Positions 19,082-26,522 of a stretch of DNA of 60,058 nucleotides are shown here, one piece after another. The notes beneath the pieces were generated by a model that did no database searches, was not told the DNA's origin, and saw only the letters and a program-made list of their open reading frames with translations. Both the position numbers and the translations under genes were made by a program. Source of the DNA: Butyrivibrio sp. (lineage in GTDB: Bacteria > Bacillota > Clostridia > Lachnospirales > Lachnospiraceae); contig JAFSQI010000117.1 of assembly GCA_017446685.1 (NCBI GenBank), positions 1 to 60,058 of the forward strand. Reading direction: 5' to 3'. The first letter of the stretch is position 1. Each line of letters begins with the position of its first letter.

Positions 19082-21025
19082 ATGTACAGAAAATTTTTGA
19101 TCAATATGACTGCAATTGTAACTGCATTTTCAATGTCTGTTGCCCCGGCAGTAGTAGCATCTGCAAATGAGGGTGATACAATTACTGAAACTGTGCGTAT
19201 AGAAAGTAATGAACCATCTGAAATAAATAGTGATATTGCTGTAGATAACGGTGAGGATGCTGTATATGCATATGGCAAAGATGTTTCTGTAGAGATTAAT
19301 GGAGACGTTAGTTCATCCGGCACCCACGAATATACTTGGGATGGAGAAACAACCAAATATTCAAATCCAACTGTTAATGCATATGGCGGTGCTGAAGTAA
19401 CAATTAATGGTTCAGTAACTACTACTAACGGCGGTATAGGTGTAAGTGCTTATGGTACAGACACGTCAGTTACTGTAAATGATGGAGTTAATACATCCGG
19501 TTCATATTTTTATTCAGAATCAAGCAACTATCCAAATACTTCTACAGGTGTTTCAGCCACTAGTGGTGCTGAAGTTAACGTTAATAATGACATTGTAACA
19601 AAAGATGGTGGTACCGGAATTTCTGCTGATGGAGAGGGAACCACCGTAAATTTGGATGGTAATGTAGATGCTTCAGGTGTACAAGAATATACACTTAACA
19701 ATGAAACAAAATATGCAGGTTCAACCGGCGTTTATGTTACAGATGGAACTGTTAATGTAACCGGAAATGTTGTAGGCGGCGATACAGGTGCATCAGTAAA
19801 TGAAAAAGGAACCTTAGATGTAGGTGGAAGTGTAACTGCTACAGGTACTGATTCTACAATTTACACTTGGAATGAAGAAACCCAAAAATACGATATTCCT
19901 CATAACACTATACGAGGCACCGGAGTATCTAGTGACGGAAATGGAACAATTAAAGTAGGTAAAGATATAAACGGTATAGATCTTGGAGTATTAGTTAATC
20001 CCGATAATGATGGAAAAAAAGGATTAATAATTGTTGAAGGAGCAATCACAACAACTAGCGGAGAGGGAATACAAATTTCTAGAGATACAGGCGACCGTGG
20101 TGGTATTACTTACAAAAGTCAGGAAGATTATCTTGAAGAAGTTCCAACTATAGTTGTAGGCAGTATAGACTCAGATTGGCCGGTTTATGCCAGTGCTTAT
20201 GTCGCAGATGAAAAAGGAGAGGCAGTATATACAAACTTCACACAGAATATAATTGAAGCAATCAACTATATAATCAGTGTCGATGAAGAAGCTTCAAAGA
20301 ATTATAATGTTACAGCTAGCGGAGACAACATAAATGCACTTGAAGGCTACAACACTATCAATATTAATAAGGCATTCTCAGTTGCAGCATCTCTCCCGGA
20401 TGGATTCACAATTTCCGGTGGTGATAATGTCAGTGTAACAGAAAATGGCAATGGTTCATTTACATTAACACTTACAAATCCTAAGGGCGGCATCAACATT
20501 AAAGCTGTTTTGCGTCAGGTTGAAAATAAAGAAACAGGCGAAACCAATATCGAGGTTGTTAATGTTTCAACTGATAGCTCTAATTCCAGCTCTGACTCAA
20601 GTTCCTCTGCACCTGCTTCAGCTGATACAGTTCCTGCAGGAGCAATAGTTGTAACTCCTACTGTTGCTAACGCTGCGGGCACTCCTTCACCTATAAGCGG
20701 TGACAAGGCAGCAAGAAGTCTCTCACTTGATCTTGGAAAAGTTACACCTATTCAGTACAAGAACGCTGTAATTGAAAATGTTGCCAAAGCTCCGGCAAAC
20801 GGTGCACTCAACATTGAAACTGACAGAGTTTCTGTATTTGACAAAAAAATGATTGAAACATTTGCCACACGTAAAGACATCGATATAAACGTTGTATTTA
20901 CACACAACGGCAAGAAAATGAAGGTTACAATTCCTGCAGGTTACGATATGAACAGTCTCCTTGATGAAAACGGCTACTGCGGATTCTTAAGACTTCTCTC
21001 CATCCTTGGTGGAACTGAGCTCTGA
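19082..21025 (+). CDS. Secreted tandem-repeat, beta-helix-like surface protein of unknown function
   Basis: 647 residues, the only complete plus-strand gene. Residues 1-28 are a signal peptide ending ...VVASA. About 40-300 carry four to five degenerate units of about 58-60 residues, each with GVSAYG/GVSATSG-like turns, V-x-V-x-G strands and a Tyr-rich loop (EYTWDGETTKY, YTWNEETQKY): the pattern of a right-handed beta-helix. A region without clear repeats follows (300-460), a Ser-rich linker (about 485-510), and a C-terminal domain ending in TIPAGYDMNSLL...GYCGFLRLLSILGG. No sortase motif, SLH domain or catalytic motif is seen. AAGGAGGG lies 10-11 bases before the ATG. The gene splits the usual fmt-yugP neighbourhood and converges on fmt, suggesting later insertion. 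Role unknown; adhesion or surface display is a guess. Confidence 0.8.
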   Translation: MYRKFLINMTAIVTAFSMSVAPAVVASANEGDTITETVRIESNEPSEINSDIAVDNGEDAVYAYGKDVSVEINGDVSSSGTHEYTWDGETTKYSNPTVNAYGGAEVTINGSVTTTNGGIGVSAYGTDTSVTVNDGVNTSGSYFYSESSNYPNTSTGVSATSGAEVNVNNDIVTKDGGTGISADGEGTTVNLDGNVDASGVQEYTLNNETKYAGSTGVYVTDGTVNVTGNVVGGDTGASVNEKGTLDVGGSVTATGTDSTIYTWNEETQKYDIPHNTIRGTGVSSDGNGTIKVGKDINGIDLGVLVNPDNDGKKGLIIVEGAITTTSGEGIQISRDTGDRGGITYKSQEDYLEEVPTIVVGSIDSDWPVYASAYVADEKGEAVYTNFTQNIIEAINYIISVDEEASKNYNVTASGDNINALEGYNTININKAFSVAASLPDGFTISGGDNVSVTENGNGSFTLTLTNPKGGINIKAVLRQVENKETGETNIEVVNVSTDSSNSSSDSSSSAPASADTVPAGAIVVTPTVANAAGTPSPISGDKAARSLSLDLGKVTPIQYKNAVIENVAKAPANGALNIETDRVSVFDKKMIETFATRKDIDINVVFTHNGKKMKVTIPAGYDMNSLLDENGYCGFLRLLSILGGTEL

Positions 21026-21054
21026 TATAGCTTTATAAGTTTGACATAAAAATT

Positions 21055-21095
21055 AAAAGTCTCTCGACTAATTCTTTAGCCGGGAGACTTTTTTT
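21055..21095 (+). terminator. Bidirectional terminator between the secreted protein gene and fmt
   Basis: AAAAGTCTC at 21055-21063 pairs with GAGACTTTT at 21084-21092, extended inward by CG/CG and a wobble, with T7 on the plus side and TTTTAATTTTT on the minus side. It serves both convergent genes. Confidence 0.88.
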
Positions 21096-21121
21096 ACAAA
21101 ATATTCAAATACCTTAAATTT

Positions 21122-22093
21122 TTAGAAACGATAACCCGTACTTATTTTATTTCCAAGAAGGAAGTCCTTTACCGTCATACGTTTTTTTCCTTCCAGCTGA
21201 ACCTCTGTTATTTCAAGATAATCTTTTGCAGTACTGACAACAAAAGATTCTTTTAGCACAGCAACAACTGTTCCACAGTCTTTAGATACATCGTCAGTGC
21301 CGGGCTGATTTCCGCCAAGGTATTCTTCTATCTTATCCTTACCAATAACTTTGGCATCCCATATTTTTAGCGTCTTGTCTCCAATATGAGTAAAGGCACT
21401 TGGCCATGGATTCAGTCCTCTGATAAGATTTCTGATTGATACCGCATCTTTGCTAAAATCAATCCTTCCCATATCCTTGGTAAGCTTTCCGCACTTTGTA
21501 GCTTTAGCTTCGTCCTGTGGAACAGCAACAAGCTCTCCTGCCTCAATCTTTGGGAGTGCCTCTACAATAAGCTCTGCACCAAGAACCGAAAGCTTATCAA
21601 AAAGTCCACCGCCAGTCTCCTCATCACTAATAGGTATACTGCGCTGGAGCAGAATATCACCTGTATCCATTCCGGCAGCCATCTGCATTATGGTAACACC
21701 GGTCTCTTTTTCTCCGTCAATTATAGACTGCTGGATCGGAGCAGCACCTCTATACTTAGGCAAAAGAGATGCATGAATATTGACACATCCGAATTTAGGA
21801 ATATCCAATATCTCCTGGGACAAAATCTGTCCGAATGCTGCAACCACATAAATATCCGCGGGTATACTCTTTAGATATGCAACATGCTCAGCCTGTTTTA
21901 TTTTTTCCGGCTGAAAAACAGGAAGATTGTGCTTTAGCGCACAGTCCTTAACGTCAGAAATCTGTAGCTGCCCGCTTCTTCCCTTAGGTCTATCCGGCTG
22001 AGTCACCACAAGTACAACCTCATGTCCTGCTTCAATTATTTTCTCAAGGGCACTTCTTGCAAAATCAGGAGTTCCCATAAATACAATCTTCAT
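21122..22093 (-). CDS. fmt: Methionyl-tRNA formyltransferase
   Basis: 323 residues from the ATG at 22093, which has GGAGG eight bases upstream; the frame is open to 22108. The formyltransferase core has VTQPDRPKGR, the HASLLPKYRGAAPIQ catalytic region (Asn-His-Asp set, His about 111) and GVTIMQMAAGMDTGDIL, followed by the C-terminal tRNA-binding OB fold (about 205-323). It formylates initiator Met-tRNA with 10-formyl-THF; Def later removes the formyl group. Normally beside def, it here follows a diguanylate cyclase gene by 58 bases and is apparently driven from the promoter at 23321-23350. Confidence 0.94.
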   Translation of the reverse strand: MKIVFMGTPDFARSALEKIIEAGHEVVLVVTQPDRPKGRSGQLQISDVKDCALKHNLPVFQPEKIKQAEHVAYLKSIPADIYVVAAFGQILSQEILDIPKFGCVNIHASLLPKYRGAAPIQQSIIDGEKETGVTIMQMAAGMDTGDILLQRSIPISDEETGGGLFDKLSVLGAELIVEALPKIEAGELVAVPQDEAKATKCGKLTKDMGRIDFSKDAVSIRNLIRGLNPWPSAFTHIGDKTLKIWDAKVIGKDKIEEYLGGNQPGTDDVSKDCGTVVAVLKESFVVSTAKDYLEITEVQLEGKKRMTVKDFLLGNKISTGYRF

Positions 22094-22151
22094 AAGTAAT
22101 TCCTCCAAATTTAAAAATCAATAAACAGTGTACCATTCCTTGCTTTTTTTG

Positions 22152-23300
22152 TCATTGTCTTCTGTTGTCACCAAGATGATGCTTTCTCTTTTGAATGTAC
22201 ATAAGTTCGTCTATCGCCATTACAAATTCCTCGGCAGACATTTTCTTATCTGCATCATAAATCAAATATCCCATGCTGACCTCAATCTTGTAGGGCTTTT
22301 CACTGACATAGTTCCATTTGTCAAGTTCATCATCCAACAGCTCCACCTTCTCCTGAAGCTCTTTTTGGTCTGAAATATTTGTCACCACACAGAATTCATC
22401 ACCGCCAAACCTTCCTATCGACGCATCATTAAATACCTCCACAAGAATGTCCGCGACAGTTTTGATGGCAATATCACCCTCATGGTGTCCGTAATTATCA
22501 TTTATGCTTTTAAACCTGTCAATATCAAGCATAATTGCAGCAAAGGTTCTTCCGTTGTTTTGCGCAGTTCTGACGGCTTCTTCAAATCTGATGTCAAGCC
22601 CTCTCCTGTTAAGGCAGCCCGTCATGTAATCGATATCGAGGTTTTTATCCTGAAGCTGGAAAAAGAGAATAAGAAGCCCTATAGCTATTGAGGCATAAGT
22701 CATATCGAGCTTTGCTATGAAAATCTGCAAAACTGCCCCTATTAGTGAAAGGGTCGGGAGAGTAAAAATGGCACTTCTATAATTGGCAAAAATACTTTTT
22801 CTGTATATGAGAGTATAGACCGAAAGCATAATACAAAAAAGCATAAGTAAAACAGCCCTGGCAAAAAACATCGGTCCTCTGACATAGGTATTGTTTTCAA
22901 AATAATAAAACCATTTAAGATTGAATACAGTGGAAATTGTAATGAGGGAAAAATTGACTACAACAAATACTTTGTAGACAAAAGTGAAATATTTGCGCCA
23001 TCTTGACTGCTTCTCATTTCCGATCCAGCAGTCAATATAAAGAATGGCAAAAAGATAGTCCGCAGGGTCAAAGGCATAAATAATATAATACCCTATCACG
23101 GCAAGCCACAGAAACCTGTCCGGATAAAGCTCTCCGATATGCCCGACTGTTTCAGATATCAAAAGTATAAGCGTCATCACATCAAGCTTATTAAACCTGT
23201 CGCCAGATTTTGTCCTGATGTTTTTGCTCTGAAAAATCAAAAGTAATATCAACAGTAAGGCTGTATAAAAGTTTAAAATAATCCAGCCCTGTATTTCCAA
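22152..23300 (-). CDS. Membrane diguanylate cyclase (GGDEF)
   Basis: 382 residues, starting at TTG (23300) with GAGG eight bases upstream. Six or seven membrane helices occupy residues 1-215, then a GGDEF domain with DYMTGCLNRRG, MLDIDRFKSIND, the intact active loop GRFGGDEFC and SMGYL. No RxxD inhibitory site stands before the loop (FNDASIG is there), so product inhibition of the usual kind is not expected. It should make c-di-GMP. It lies upstream of fmt in one transcript, an odd pairing of signalling and translation initiation. No partner sensor domain other than the membrane part is visible. Confidence 0.88.
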   Translation of the reverse strand: MEIQGWIILNFYTALLLILLLIFQSKNIRTKSGDRFNKLDVMTLILLISETVGHIGELYPDRFLWLAVIGYYIIYAFDPADYLFAILYIDCWIGNEKQSRWRKYFTFVYKVFVVVNFSLITISTVFNLKWFYYFENNTYVRGPMFFARAVLLMLFCIMLSVYTLIYRKSIFANYRSAIFTLPTLSLIGAVLQIFIAKLDMTYASIAIGLLILFFQLQDKNLDIDYMTGCLNRRGLDIRFEEAVRTAQNNGRTFAAIMLDIDRFKSINDNYGHHEGDIAIKTVADILVEVFNDASIGRFGGDEFCVVTNISDQKELQEKVELLDDELDKWNYVSEKPYKIEVSMGYLIYDADKKMSAEEFVMAIDELMYIQKRKHHLGDNRRQ

Positions 23301-23320
23301 ATAATTATCCTCGCCCTACC

Positions 23321-23350
23321 ATTATACCGCATATCTACGTTTTTGCGCAA
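23321..23350 (-). promoter_or_regulatory. Promoter of the diguanylate cyclase-fmt unit
   Basis: A perfect TATAAT (23321-23326 on plus as ATTATA) with TTGCGC 18 bases upstream, about 20 bases before the TTG start. The -35 is weak, the -10 ideal. Confidence 0.55.
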
Positions 23351-23361
23351 AGAAGATATGT

Positions 23362-23411
23362 AAAAAACAGCTTTAAGCGCTACAAATTATTAATTGCATT
23401 GCTTAAAGCTG
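23362..23411 (-). terminator. Intrinsic terminator of the amino-acid ABC operon
   Basis: An 11-bp perfect stem, CAGCTTTAAGC (23368-23378) with its complement at 23401-23411, followed on the minus strand by T6. It separates the transporter genes from the cyclase-fmt unit. Confidence 0.88.
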
Positions 23412-23453
23412 CAGTGGTATGAATTTTTTTCTTATACGCGAAGCATGAGTTAA

Positions 23454-24335
23454 TTACTCGGCAGTAATGTCTGCTCCAAAATATTTATTGGAAATTTCAG
23501 AGAGCTTACCCTCAGCTCTTAATTCAGAGATTGCCTGGTTGATAGCTTCTCTCAGGGAATCATTATCACTTCCCTTTGCAAGTGGGATTGCATATTTGGT
23601 AGTTTCTGAATCAACAGCCGCTACTTTCAAATCAGAAGTACCTGTAGTGTTAATGTAATCCTGGGCTGAAGTCATGGCATTAATAGTTGCATCAACTGTT
23701 CCGTTAAGTACAAGTGTCATGGTCTCACCAAGAGTATCTACATTTGAAACGGTTGCTCCGTACTGAATTCCCATTGCTTCATATGTTGAGCCTGCTGAAT
23801 TGGCTGTTGTAAGTCCGTTAAGATCTTCAAATGAGCTGATAGAGTCATTGGTTGCAAGGGTTACAACTACTGCATGATCATAGGCATAAGGATCTGTAAA
23901 ATCATAGGTTTCTTCACGGTCTGGTGTTACGTCAACACCATTTGCCATCATGTCAAATGTACCTGTTGAAACGCCGGTAAGTCCGCCATCAAAAGCAACC
24001 TCTTTAAACTCTGCCTCAACGCCAAGCTTTTCCGCAATTGCCGCAGCCACCTCAACATCAAATCCCACCAGCTCGTCAGTAGTCTCATCATGATAAGTAA
24101 AGGGAGACCATACACCCTCTGTAGCGATGGTGATCTTTCCTGCTGCCTTGATTCTTGCCAGATGATCCTGCTCAGAAGAAGTATCCGTAATAGCAGCCTC
24201 TGAAGTCTCTGCCGAAGCATTTTCGCTGTTATTTTGGGCATTTTCATTTGTCGCAGTTGTATCAGATGCTCCGCAACCTGCAACTGATGCGGCCAAAACT
24301 GTTGACAGTAACATTGCTACGATTGATTTTTTCAT
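23454..24335 (-). CDS. Amino-acid ABC transporter substrate-binding lipoprotein (cystine-like)
   Basis: 293 residues. Lipoprotein signal with lipobox VAGC (Cys about 21), a Thr/Asn/Glu-rich linker, then a family-3 solute-binding domain: ITIATEGVWSPFTYHDE, LVGFDVEVAAAIAEKLG, MANGVDVTPDREETYDF and the closing SNKYFG. The opening motif resembles cystine-binding proteins (TcyA/TcyK type), but binding specificity is inference. AGGAG stands before the ATG. It is last of three genes (permease, ATPase, binding protein) and ends at a strong terminator, so the complete importer is present. Confidence 0.9.
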   Translation of the reverse strand: MKKSIVAMLLSTVLAASVAGCGASDTTATNENAQNNSENASAETSEAAITDTSSEQDHLARIKAAGKITIATEGVWSPFTYHDETTDELVGFDVEVAAAIAEKLGVEAEFKEVAFDGGLTGVSTGTFDMMANGVDVTPDREETYDFTDPYAYDHAVVVTLATNDSISSFEDLNGLTTANSAGSTYEAMGIQYGATVSNVDTLGETMTLVLNGTVDATINAMTSAQDYINTTGTSDLKVAAVDSETTKYAIPLAKGSDNDSLREAINQAISELRAEGKLSEISNKYFGADITAE

Positions 24336-24380
24336 ATTATTCTCCTTTATATGTATATTCTATAGTAAACGCAAGAAATA

Positions 24381-25133
24381 TCAGCCGTTCACTATTTTGT
24401 TTGTAATCCTTAGAAACTCCCTTGTTCTTTCTTCCTTTGGGTTTTCAAAGAATTCCTTTTCACTGCCCTCTTCCACCACATTTCCATCTGCCATGAAAAT
24501 AACGTGTGATGAAACATCGCGGGCAAATCCCATTTCATGTGTAACCACTATCATAGTCATACCATCAAGTGCAAGTTTCCTCATGACCTCTAAAACTTCC
24601 GCAGTAAGCTGGGGATCAAGTGCCGAAGTCGGTTCATCAAAATATATAATTTCAGGTTCAGTGGCAAGAGCTCTGGCAATAGCAACTCTTTGCTGCTGTC
24701 CTCCCGATAACTGACTTGGATAATAATCCTTGAAGGTATCCATTCCAACCTTCTTTAAAACTTCCATAGCCTTTTTTTCAGCTTCATTTTTGGCTATATG
24801 CCTTGCACTTGTAAGACCCAGTGTAACATTTTGAAGCACTGTTTTATTTGCAAAAAGATTGTAGCTCTGAAATACGAATCCTGTTTTTTTTCTGATTTCT
24901 GCTATTTCTTTTCCTGATATTTTTGAAAAGTCATAGCTTTTCCCGTCAAAAATGAACTCACCTTTATCAGCTTTTTCAAGGAAATTAATGCATCTTAAAA
25001 GTGTAGTCTTACCTGAACCGGATGGTCCAAGTACAGAAACCACATCGCCTTTATTAACTTTTATATTTACGCCCTTAAGTACATCATTTTCACCAAAGGA
25101 CTTGTAAATGTTCTTTATCTCTAAAAGAGCCAT
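24381..25133 (-). CDS. Polar amino-acid ABC transporter ATP-binding protein
   Basis: 250 residues. Walker A GPSGSGKTTLL (about 34), Q-loop FQSYNLFANKTVLQNV, signature LSGGQQQRVAIARAL, Walker B IIYFDEPTSALDP and switch His in VTHEMGFA. The layout matches GlnQ/TcyC-type ATPases that power amino-acid uptake. GGAAGG before the ATG; 53 bases after the permease gene and 45 before the binding-protein gene. Confidence 0.93.
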   Translation of the reverse strand: MALLEIKNIYKSFGENDVLKGVNIKVNKGDVVSVLGPSGSGKTTLLRCINFLEKADKGEFIFDGKSYDFSKISGKEIAEIRKKTGFVFQSYNLFANKTVLQNVTLGLTSARHIAKNEAEKKAMEVLKKVGMDTFKDYYPSQLSGGQQQRVAIARALATEPEIIYFDEPTSALDPQLTAEVLEVMRKLALDGMTMIVVTHEMGFARDVSSHVIFMADGNVVEEGSEKEFFENPKEERTREFLRITNKIVNG

Positions 25134-25186
25134 ATTAAACCTTCCATCTGGACACTCTCAATTTTTTTACGCGAATATAGCTCCAA

Positions 25187-25861
25187 TCACTTTCTGACAC
25201 CATAGCTGCCAAGAAGCTTCTCACCTTTTTTCTGCACTAATGTAAGAACTGTACAAAAAATAAGATATACAAACGCAACTTCGATATAAAGCGGTAAATA
25301 ATTGTATGACTGCCCTGCAATCTGCTTGGTTCTTGTAAACATTTCAACCACTGTGATGCTTGAAGCAAGCGAAGTATCTTTTACCATACTGATAAGTGCA
25401 TTGAAAAGCGAAGGGAACGCTGTCCTGAAAGCCTGCGGAAGAATAATATGCCACATAATCTGCATATAGTTCATGCCAACACAATAACCCGCTTCAAGCT
25501 GTCCTGATGGAACTGCCTCCATGGCAGCTCTCATTGTTTCTGCACTGTATGCACCTTCGTTAATGGAAAAGACAATTATCGCCATCACAAAAGAATTGGA
25601 ATGAATTCCGATAAGAGGAAGCCCGTAGAAAACCACCATAAGCTGAACAAGCAGCGGTGTTCCTCTTATAATCCATATATAGAATCTGCAGAGCTGCCTA
25701 AGCACCGGAACACCAGCATACTGAACCATCGCAACAAGTACCGCAAGAACTGTAGAAAGCAAAAAAGAGATTACAGCCAGCGGAAGTGTTACTTTTAAGC
25801 CATATTCCAATATTTTAGGGAAAGAGCTGACAAGCAGCTCAAACGTAGAAGCATTAAACAT
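25187..25861 (-). CDS. Polar amino-acid ABC transporter permease (HisM/GlnP type)
   Basis: 224 residues with five membrane helices and the EAA coupling loop (EAGYCVGMNYMQIMWHIILPQA) of the His/Glu/Gln/Arg/opine permease subfamily. A single permease gene suggests a homodimer. Its ATG lies nine bases after the def stop codon, and its only ribosome site (AGAGGAA) is inside the last def codons, so it is probably co-transcribed and translationally coupled with def. That places amino-acid import under a translation-gene promoter. Confidence 0.92.
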   Translation of the reverse strand: MFNASTFELLVSSFPKILEYGLKVTLPLAVISFLLSTVLAVLVAMVQYAGVPVLRQLCRFYIWIIRGTPLLVQLMVVFYGLPLIGIHSNSFVMAIIVFSINEGAYSAETMRAAMEAVPSGQLEAGYCVGMNYMQIMWHIILPQAFRTAFPSLFNALISMVKDTSLASSITVVEMFTRTKQIAGQSYNYLPLYIEVAFVYLIFCTVLTLVQKKGEKLLGSYGVRK

Positions 25862-25870
25862 AGAATACGA

Positions 25871-26365
25871 TTATTCCTCTTCTGAATCTTCTACAAGATC
25901 CTCGTTGTTTACAAGTTCACCTTCAACCTTTTCTACATACATATGTCCGTCAAGATGATCGAGCTCATGGCATATTGCTCTGGCAAGAAGCTCTTCTCCC
26001 TCGATAATGTACTCTGTTCCGTCAAGGTCAGTTGCCTTCGCCTTAACATAATTTGGTCTTGTAACAACACCTGACTTACCAGGAAGTGAAAGACAGCCTT
26101 CATATCCTGTCTGCTCGCCGTCAGTTTCAAGAATCTCCGGATTAATCATTACAAGAGGCTGGTCAGCTTCAGGAGAAACATCTATTACAACTATCCTTTT
26201 CAAAATTCCAACCTGTGGAGCTGCAAGTCCAACGCCATTTGCGTTATACATTGTTTCCAGCATATCCTGAACCAGCTCTTTTATTCTGGGAGTAATCTCC
26301 TTTACAGTCTTGCATTTCTTTTCAAGTACATCATCACCATATTCTCTAATTGTTCTAAGTGCCAT
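25871..26365 (-). CDS. def: Peptide deformylase
   Basis: 164 residues from the ATG at 26365, marked by AAGGAGG; the frame is open to 26389. The three deformylase motifs are intact: GVGLAAPQVG (about 44), EGCLSLPG (Cys ligand about 92) and the metal-binding helix CHELDHLDG (HExxH about 134). The tail is strongly acidic (EDLVEDSEEE). It removes the N-formyl group from nascent proteins. A promoter at 26475-26502 lies after priA, so it need not depend on priA transcription. The acidic tail codes for the ribosome site of the next gene. Confidence 0.95.
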   Translation of the reverse strand: MALRTIREYGDDVLEKKCKTVKEITPRIKELVQDMLETMYNANGVGLAAPQVGILKRIVVIDVSPEADQPLVMINPEILETDGEQTGYEGCLSLPGKSGVVTRPNYVKAKATDLDGTEYIIEGEELLARAICHELDHLDGHMYVEKVEGELVNNEDLVEDSEEE

Positions 26366-26474
26366 TTTGGCCTCCTTTTTCACATCCATTTTTTACTCTA
26401 TACGATAATTAATACTACCATAAAAATACCGCAGATAGAATTATTAGATTATAAATTAAATTTTATACAATTAT

Positions 26475-26502
26475 ATATTATACATTTTCTTGATTTTGTC
26501 AA
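26475..26502 (-). promoter_or_regulatory. Promoter of def and the amino-acid ABC operon
   Basis: Consensus TTGACA (TGTCAA at 26497-26502) and TAATAT (26475-26480) spaced by 16 bases, giving a leader of roughly 100 bases before def. The 157-base gap between priA and def holds no gene. Confidence 0.6.
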
Positions 26503-26522
26503 CGTTGTAATTCATTTATCTG

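Noticed and set aside
22152-23300. Product-inhibition (RxxD) site in the diguanylate cyclase
   Set aside because: The position before GGDEF reads FNDA, with no Arg at the required place.
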